Source: Verrucomicrobiota bacterium (lineage in GTDB: Bacteria; Verrucomicrobiota; Verrucomicrobiia; Verrucomicrobiales; Verrucomicrobiaceae). Taken from it: DNA of 18,677 nucleotides. Within the stretch, counting starts at the first letter, position 1; each line of letters starts with the position of its first letter. The notes below the pieces were generated by a model. It ran no database searches and was not told where the DNA came from. It was given only the letters and a program-made list of their open reading frames with translations. The DNA lies in the NCBI GenBank assembly GCA_009885275.1, contig VFKY01000012.1, positions 1 through 18,677 of the forward strand, read 5' to 3'. Below, in pieces: positions 14,347 to 18,677 of this stretch. A program made the position numbers and the translations under genes.

Positions 14347-16278
14347 ATGAACGACAATCCAAACGGCATTAGCGAAGATATGCAAGCTTTGCTGAAAAAG
14401 CCAGGCCTGCTTGGTGTGCGAGTGGACCGGCAAAGTCTCATCAAGCATTTTTTTAATGGGTGCGCCGGTATAACCATTATCACCTTGTTCTTGATTATGT
14501 GGTCGCTTTTGCGTGAGAGCACCGGCTTCCTCCCCACTTACCGCTGGGAGCTTAGCGTCTACCGTCAGGCCGGACTTGAGTATGCGGACTTTATTGAGAA
14601 ACCGCTATCAGAACATCTTGCGCTCCACAGCAAACTGAACCGGGCGTTTAATGCAGAGCTTAACACCATCTCCCGTGAATCGAAGTTGCGGCGTGATGCC
14701 GCGTTTCTCATCAAGCAGCAAATTGAAGAGAAGACCGTGCTGCAACGGGAACCTCTGCAGGAAGCGCTCGATGCAGGTAATACCCCTCCCGAAAAAATTA
14801 CGGCACTTCGCAAGACTCTCACGGAAGCCACTGCCGCAGCTTTAGGTAGCGAACCGTTGCCAAAGCTTTTCAATGAAAGTGAGAAAAAGTCGCTTACTGC
14901 CGACCTGCTTGGCCTGCAGCCGGACGTTACCGATATGCCGCCTTTCATCAAAAGCTTGATGGATAAATTCATAGAGCAGGACAAGGCTGGCAAAGAAAAA
15001 TACGCCGCTTTCATCAGTGCATTGGACGCCTTTGAAGAAGCCTCTGAGCCCATCACGGAACTTCACGATGGCATGAAAGAACAGGTCTTGGAGGTCAAGA
15101 AAGCAGCCACGCAACAGCACATGGCGGAAGACGCCAAATTCAAGCTTCTTGAAGCGGCAAGAGCAGCAAAAACTGCAGAAAAGCGTGAAGGCTTTGAAAA
15201 GGATGCGGCACAGACCGACATCAACCCCATCGACTACAAAACAAACATTGATAGTCTAATCACCAAGCTGCCTGAATACGAGAGCCTCATTCCCGCCTAC
15301 AAGGATGCTGTGAGCAAGGCCATGGAGGGCATTCCGCAAAAAGCGGATACTCACGAGGCTCGGGAATTGATCGACCAGGTGCGCAAGTCATTTCCAAAAC
15401 ATCTCGCCCATGTTGATGAATCCGTTGACCACATGAAAGCATGGCAATGGGACAAGCCGATTCCCCTCTTTCGTGCACTTACAGCATTCCTCTTCGGCGG
15501 CGACTGGATCACCAACAGTTCTTGGCAGGATTTTTACGGCGTCATTCCCCTTTTTACAGGATCCCTGCTTATCGCCATCACAGCGCTTCTCATAGCCCTT
15601 CCATTCAGTGTTGCAGCGGCCATCTACACCAACCAATTCGCTTCTCCCAGAGAACAGGAAATTATTAAACCCTTCATTGAATTCATTCAGGCAATTCCAT
15701 CGGTCGTCCTTGGCTTTATAGGCATCTCAGTCCTTGGTGATCTCATCAAAGAAACAAGTAATATACCCTGGTTACAATGGATACCAGGATTCCCGGTGCA
15801 GGAGCGCCTCAACATGTTCAATGCCGGCCTCCTTCTCGCACTCATGGCCATCCCTACCATGTTCAGCCTCGCCGAAGATGCCCTCCAAAACGTTCCTCGG
15901 GCTTTCAGTGAGGCCAGTGAAGCTCTCGGTGCCACCAAGCTTCAAACGGTCTTTCGGGTTATCTTCCCCGCATCGATCTCTGGGGTGTTCGCAGCCATGT
16001 TGCTCGGACTTGGTCGTATCATCGGTGAAACCATGGTGGTGCTTCTCGTCGCCGGAAATCGCATTGCCATTCCGGATTTTTCTGACGGCATAGGCGCCGT
16101 CTTTCAACCGGCGCACACGCTTACCGGCATCATTGCTCAGGAGCTTGGGGAAGTATCTCGCGGGAGTGCCCACTGGCAGGCACTCTTCATGGTCGGCATC
16201 CTCCTGTTCTTCATCTCACTCCTCATCAATTTTCTCTCTCGCAAGGTCGTGAAACGCTTTCAACTCCCGAAAATTTAG
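14347..16278 (+). CDS. pstC: Phosphate ABC transporter permease with large periplasmic insertion
   Basis: PstC (643 residues) is one half of the membrane channel of the phosphate importer. The conserved core (about 376-643) contains transmembrane helices from VIPLFTGSLLIAITALLIALP (399-419) onward, EFIQAIPSVVLGFIG (445-459), the coupling motif EASEALGATKLQTVFRVIFP (522-541) that contacts PstB, and GRIIGETMVVLL (556-567). The first transmembrane helix lies near residues 37-55. Between it and the core are about 320 residues rich in Glu, Lys and Ala, predicted mostly helical, placed in the periplasm by topology. Ordinary PstC proteins are about 300-330 residues with only a short loop there. No frameshift or stop interrupts it. 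No Shine-Dalgarno sequence precedes the ATG. The stop lies 2 bp before pstA. Confidence 0.92.
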   Translation: MNDNPNGISEDMQALLKKPGLLGVRVDRQSLIKHFFNGCAGITIITLFLIMWSLLRESTGFLPTYRWELSVYRQAGLEYADFIEKPLSEHLALHSKLNRAFNAELNTISRESKLRRDAAFLIKQQIEEKTVLQREPLQEALDAGNTPPEKITALRKTLTEATAAALGSEPLPKLFNESEKKSLTADLLGLQPDVTDMPPFIKSLMDKFIEQDKAGKEKYAAFISALDAFEEASEPITELHDGMKEQVLEVKKAATQQHMAEDAKFKLLEAARAAKTAEKREGFEKDAAQTDINPIDYKTNIDSLITKLPEYESLIPAYKDAVSKAMEGIPQKADTHEARELIDQVRKSFPKHLAHVDESVDHMKAWQWDKPIPLFRALTAFLFGGDWITNSSWQDFYGVIPLFTGSLLIAITALLIALPFSVAAAIYTNQFASPREQEIIKPFIEFIQAIPSVVLGFIGISVLGDLIKETSNIPWLQWIPGFPVQERLNMFNAGLLLALMAIPTMFSLAEDALQNVPRAFSEASEALGATKLQTVFRVIFPASISGVFAAMLLGLGRIIGETMVVLLVAGNRIAIPDFSDGIGAVFQPAHTLTGIIAQELGEVSRGSAHWQALFMVGILLFFISLLINFLSRKVVKRFQLPKI

Positions 16279-16280
16279 TC

Positions 16281-17417
16281 ATGCACGCTTCCGCTAAATC
16301 CACTTCTCCGGACAATCCTTTTGCTAAGCGGAAGTCGCATCTTGAATTTTATGAGTTGCTCACAAAGTCCATCTTGCGGGGGGCGACTTACTTGATTCTA
16401 TTCGTTACGGCATCAATTTTCATACATATCTTCATCAAAGGCGCGCCTGTCATTTTTCAATCAAAGGCTCCTTTCATCAATACAAAGTTTCTCACTGAGC
16501 TTCCGGAAACACTGCACATTTTGCAGGACAAGCAGGGGAAAATTTATGAAACCGATCCCAAGGGCTCAGATATCATTAAAAAGGAACTGGGAAGCAATCT
16601 GAGACAGGAAAAGACCATGTCTTATTCCGGGGGCGGCATCCTCGGACCGATTGTCGGCACGGTTCTTCTTGTCGTGGGTTGCATGATCGTCGCCCTTTTT
16701 CTCGGTATATCTTCCGCCATCTACCTGAGCGAGTATGCCAAGCCTGGACGCTTTATCGAAATGGTGCGTCTAGCCATTCTTAATCTCTCTGGCGTTCCTT
16801 CGGTGGTCTTCGGTTTGTTTGGACTTGGCATGTTTGTGCTGACCGCACCAGTGATCACATCCGTCCCCCATGAGCGGTCGCTACTTGTCATTCCCCTCGG
16901 TTTCAGCAACCTCAGTTTTCAAGGTTGGGATACCAGTGTGCTCAGTGGCGCATTCACACTCGCCTTCGTGATTCTGCCGGTCATCATCACCGCAAGTGAA
17001 GAATGCCTCCGCGCCGTCCCTCAAGGCTTCAGAGAAACCTCGCTCGCCCTCGGAGCCACCCGCTGGCAGACCATCTGGAGAAGCGTGCTACCCTTTGCCA
17101 TGCCAGGCATCCTCACTTCATCCATTCTCGGCATCGCGCGAGCTGCCGGCGAAACGGCACCGATCATGTTCACGGCTGCTCTGGCGTTTAAAGACAAGCT
17201 ACCCTGGCAAGGTCAAAGCGGATTCAACGGCGTTTTCACTGAATCGGTGCAAGCCCTCCCCTATCACATCTACACCCTGGCAGCTCGTATTCCGAAAAAC
17301 GAATATTCCGAGCGTGCCCAATACGGTTCCGTCTTCGTCTTTCTCGTTTTGGTCATGAGCCTCGCCATGGCATCGGTCTTGCTTCGCAAAAAACTCCGCG
17401 CTAAATACCAATGGTAA
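16281..17417 (+). CDS. pstA: Phosphate ABC transporter permease
   Basis: PstA (378 residues) pairs with PstC to form the inner-membrane phosphate channel. Transmembrane helices lie near residues 34-53, 121-146, 164-189, 222-238, 272-290 and 349-367. The loop [21 protein letters not shown] (251-271) is the EAA-type contact with the ATPase, and [15 protein letters not shown] (286-300) is typical of PstA. The first periplasmic loop carries an extra polar stretch (about 76-111, [15 protein letters not shown] and onward) before the conserved [14 protein letters not shown], making the protein longer than the usual 280-300. It starts 2 bp after pstC, and its stop overlaps the pstB1 start by 7 bp, so translation is coupled. 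There is no Shine-Dalgarno sequence. Confidence 0.93.
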   Translation: MHASAKSTSPDNPFAKRKSHLEFYELLTKSILRGATYLILFVTASIFIHIFIKGAPVIFQSKAPFINTKFLTELPETLHILQDKQGKIYETDPKGSDIIKKELGSNLRQEKTMSYSGGGILGPIVGTVLLVVGCMIVALFLGISSAIYLSEYAKPGRFIEMVRLAILNLSGVPSVVFGLFGLGMFVLTAPVITSVPHERSLLVIPLGFSNLSFQGWDTSVLSGAFTLAFVILPVIITASEECLRAVPQGFRETSLALGATRWQTIWRSVLPFAMPGILTSSILGIARAAGETAPIMFTAALAFKDKLPWQGQSGFNGVFTESVQALPYHIYTLAARIPKNEYSERAQYGSVFVFLVLVMSLAMASVLLRKKLRAKYQW

Positions 17418-18271
17418 CTGCCGCCCCATACGAACCCAAAAAGAAACAAATCGTGGATCATCTCGCACCCACTGCCGTAGACAAAACCTTCAACTCCAAG
17501 GCAACAGCTGGTGAAGAGGGTATGATTTCTGTGCGCGACATGGATTTTAATTACGGTGCCAAACGGGCACTTCACCATATCCAGATGGAAATCCCCTCAA
17601 AGCAGGTCACAGCTTTCATCGGACCAAGCGGTTGCGGTAAATCCACTCTCCTGCGCTGCTTCAATCGCATCAATGACCGCATTCAGGGCGCACATATTGC
17701 CAGTGGGCAAGTCATCATCAAAGGGAAGAATATTTACGATAAAGACGTAGACACCACTTCGCTCCGCCGCCAAGTCGGAATGGTCTTTCAAAAATACAAT
17801 CCCTTCCCTAAAAGCATTTACGAAAACGTCGTTTACGGACTACGTATCAGCGGCGTCAAAAAAAAGGCCGATCTCAACGACGCCTGTGAATACGCGCTCA
17901 AATCAGCGGCGCTCTGGGATGAGTGCAAGGATCGACTCAAGCAAAATGCCTTCGGTCTGTCTGGCGGTCAGATGCAACGACTCTGCATCGCCCGCGCTAT
18001 CGCCGTAAAACCAGACATCCTTCTGATGGATGAACCCTGCTCTGCGCTCGATCCCATCGCCACCCTCAAAGTTGAGGAGCTTATCTTGCAGCTCAAAGAA
18101 CAATTCACCGTCGTCATCGTCACCCACAATATGCAACAAGCACGACGTGTCGCCGACCTCACCGCTTTTATGTATCTAGGAGAACTCATTGAGTTTGCCG
18201 ATACCTTGACAATTTTTTCCAATCCTCAACAGTTAAAGACAGAAGAATACATTCGTGGCCAGTTCAGTTGA
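17411..18271 (+). CDS. pstB: Phosphate ABC transporter ATP-binding protein, first copy
   Basis: PstB (286 residues) is the ATPase that powers phosphate import through PstCA. All ABC motifs are intact: Walker [10 protein letters not shown] (71-79), Q-loop VFQKYNPFP (125-133), signature LSGGQMQR (183-190), Walker B ILLMDEP with catalytic Glu208, D-loop SALD (211-214) and switch His239 in THNM. The N-terminal 38 residues before [12 protein letters not shown] are an extension relative to common PstB (about 250-260 residues). The start overlaps the end of pstA. A second pstB follows after 50 bp. Confidence 0.95.
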   Translation: MVTAAPYEPKKKQIVDHLAPTAVDKTFNSKATAGEEGMISVRDMDFNYGAKRALHHIQMEIPSKQVTAFIGPSGCGKSTLLRCFNRINDRIQGAHIASGQVIIKGKNIYDKDVDTTSLRRQVGMVFQKYNPFPKSIYENVVYGLRISGVKKKADLNDACEYALKSAALWDECKDRLKQNAFGLSGGQMQRLCIARAIAVKPDILLMDEPCSALDPIATLKVEELILQLKEQFTVVIVTHNMQQARRVADLTAFMYLGELIEFADTLTIFSNPQQLKTEEYIRGQFS

Positions 18272-18321
18272 ACTCCTCACGAATCGCCGCGCTTACTTTT
18301 ACTTTTTTCTGTATTCCTTTC

Positions 18322-18677
18322 ATGACTACTGCAAATTCAGCACCAGCAAGCATCGCCCCTGCCCATCGCCGCCCACAAAGTGATCAGGCGATTGTGAAAG
18401 TCAACGGTGTCGACTTCGCCTACTCTGGAAATACGGTGTTATTCGACATCAATCTCGACATTCTTAAGAACCATGTCACCGCGTTCATTGGACCCAGCGG
18501 TTGCGGTAAATCAACCTTGCTCCGTTGCATCAACCGTATCAACGATTTGATCGAGGGGGCGCACATTACCAAGGGAAACATCACTCTTGGCGGATTGAAT
18601 ATCCATCATCCAGATCTCGACGTCATCGCCCTGCGCCGCAAGGTCGGCATGGTGTTCCAGAAATACAACCCCTTCCC
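18322..18677 (+). CDS. pstB: Phosphate ABC transporter ATP-binding protein, second copy, truncated by window edge
   Basis: This is a second PstB reading [17 protein letters not shown], then [12 protein letters not shown], Walker [27 protein letters not shown] and [12 protein letters not shown], where the window ends after 118 codons. It closely resembles the first copy from Walker A to the Q-loop but has a different N-terminus and spacer residues, so it is a diverged tandem paralogue, not an assembly repeat. Signature and Walker B motifs lie beyond the edge. No Shine-Dalgarno sequence is seen in the 50-bp pyrimidine-rich gap before it. phoU often follows in such operons but is not visible. 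Confidence 0.92.
   Translation, partial: MTTANSAPASIAPAHRRPQSDQAIVKVNGVDFAYSGNTVLFDINLDILKNHVTAFIGPSGCGKSTLLRCINRINDLIEGAHITKGNITLGGLNIHHPDLDVIALRRKVGMVFQKYNPF

Noticed and set aside
14565..15056. A long antisense open frame within pstC
   Set aside because: Its Ser/Leu-rich sequence mirrors Glu/Lys/Ala codons of the sense strand, with no recognisable protein features.
15734..16173. Overlapping open frames on both strands inside the PstC core
   Set aside because: The sense frame encodes intact PstC transmembrane helices and the EAA-type motif; the others are shadows.
17411..18677. Tandem pstB as an assembly duplication
   Set aside because: The copies differ in N-terminus, spacer residues and codons, so they are true paralogues.

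Overview
The window looks like a chromosomal stretch of a Verrucomicrobiota (PVC-group) bacterium with roughly balanced base composition. The assignment is inferred from gene content: a leucine-rich-repeat exported protein, a secreted ThuA-like protein, a DUF1015 protein, an OprP/O-type porin, a two-ACT-domain protein and tandem pstB genes. It also fits the near absence of Shine-Dalgarno sequences before start codons. No rRNA, tRNA, insertion sequence, phage gene or CRISPR array was found.

Layout. Positions 1-244 (-) hold the start of an exported LRR-like protein. A divergent spacer leads to a small unrecognised protein (553-882 +), which converges on an SRPBCC-fold protein (943-1344 -) across a shared hairpin. 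Next come a secreted ThuA-like protein (1485-2411 +), a DUF1015 protein (2566-3801 +) and two overlapping CNNM/CorC-type membrane proteins (3860-6048 +). These converge, with 7 bp between stop codons, on menF-menD (8647-6056 -), two consecutive steps of menaquinone synthesis. A gene-free stretch and a strong terminator separate these from a phosphate-selective-type porin (10238-9036 -), a tandem ACT-domain protein (10987-10511 -) and a class B penicillin-binding protein of the PBP2 type (13231-11171 -). Divergent from PBP2 runs a phosphate-specific transport operon, pstS-pstC-pstA-pstB1-pstB2, which leaves the window inside the second pstB.

How the genes work together. The right half reads as a phosphate-uptake neighbourhood. 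The outer-membrane porin would admit phosphate, PstS would bind it in the periplasm, and PstC/PstA/PstB would import it using ATP. A short motif (core GTTA[AG]GTGACG in the gene direction) lies upstream of both the porin and pstS, and a related copy lies 55 bp away in the porin promoter. This suggests a common regulator, plausibly PhoB-like. A terminator between pstS and pstC would favour excess binding protein over permease.

The most unusual feature is PstC. About 320 mostly helical, charged residues are inserted between its first transmembrane helix and the conserved permease core, and the topology places them in the periplasm. PstA carries a smaller insertion at the equivalent place.
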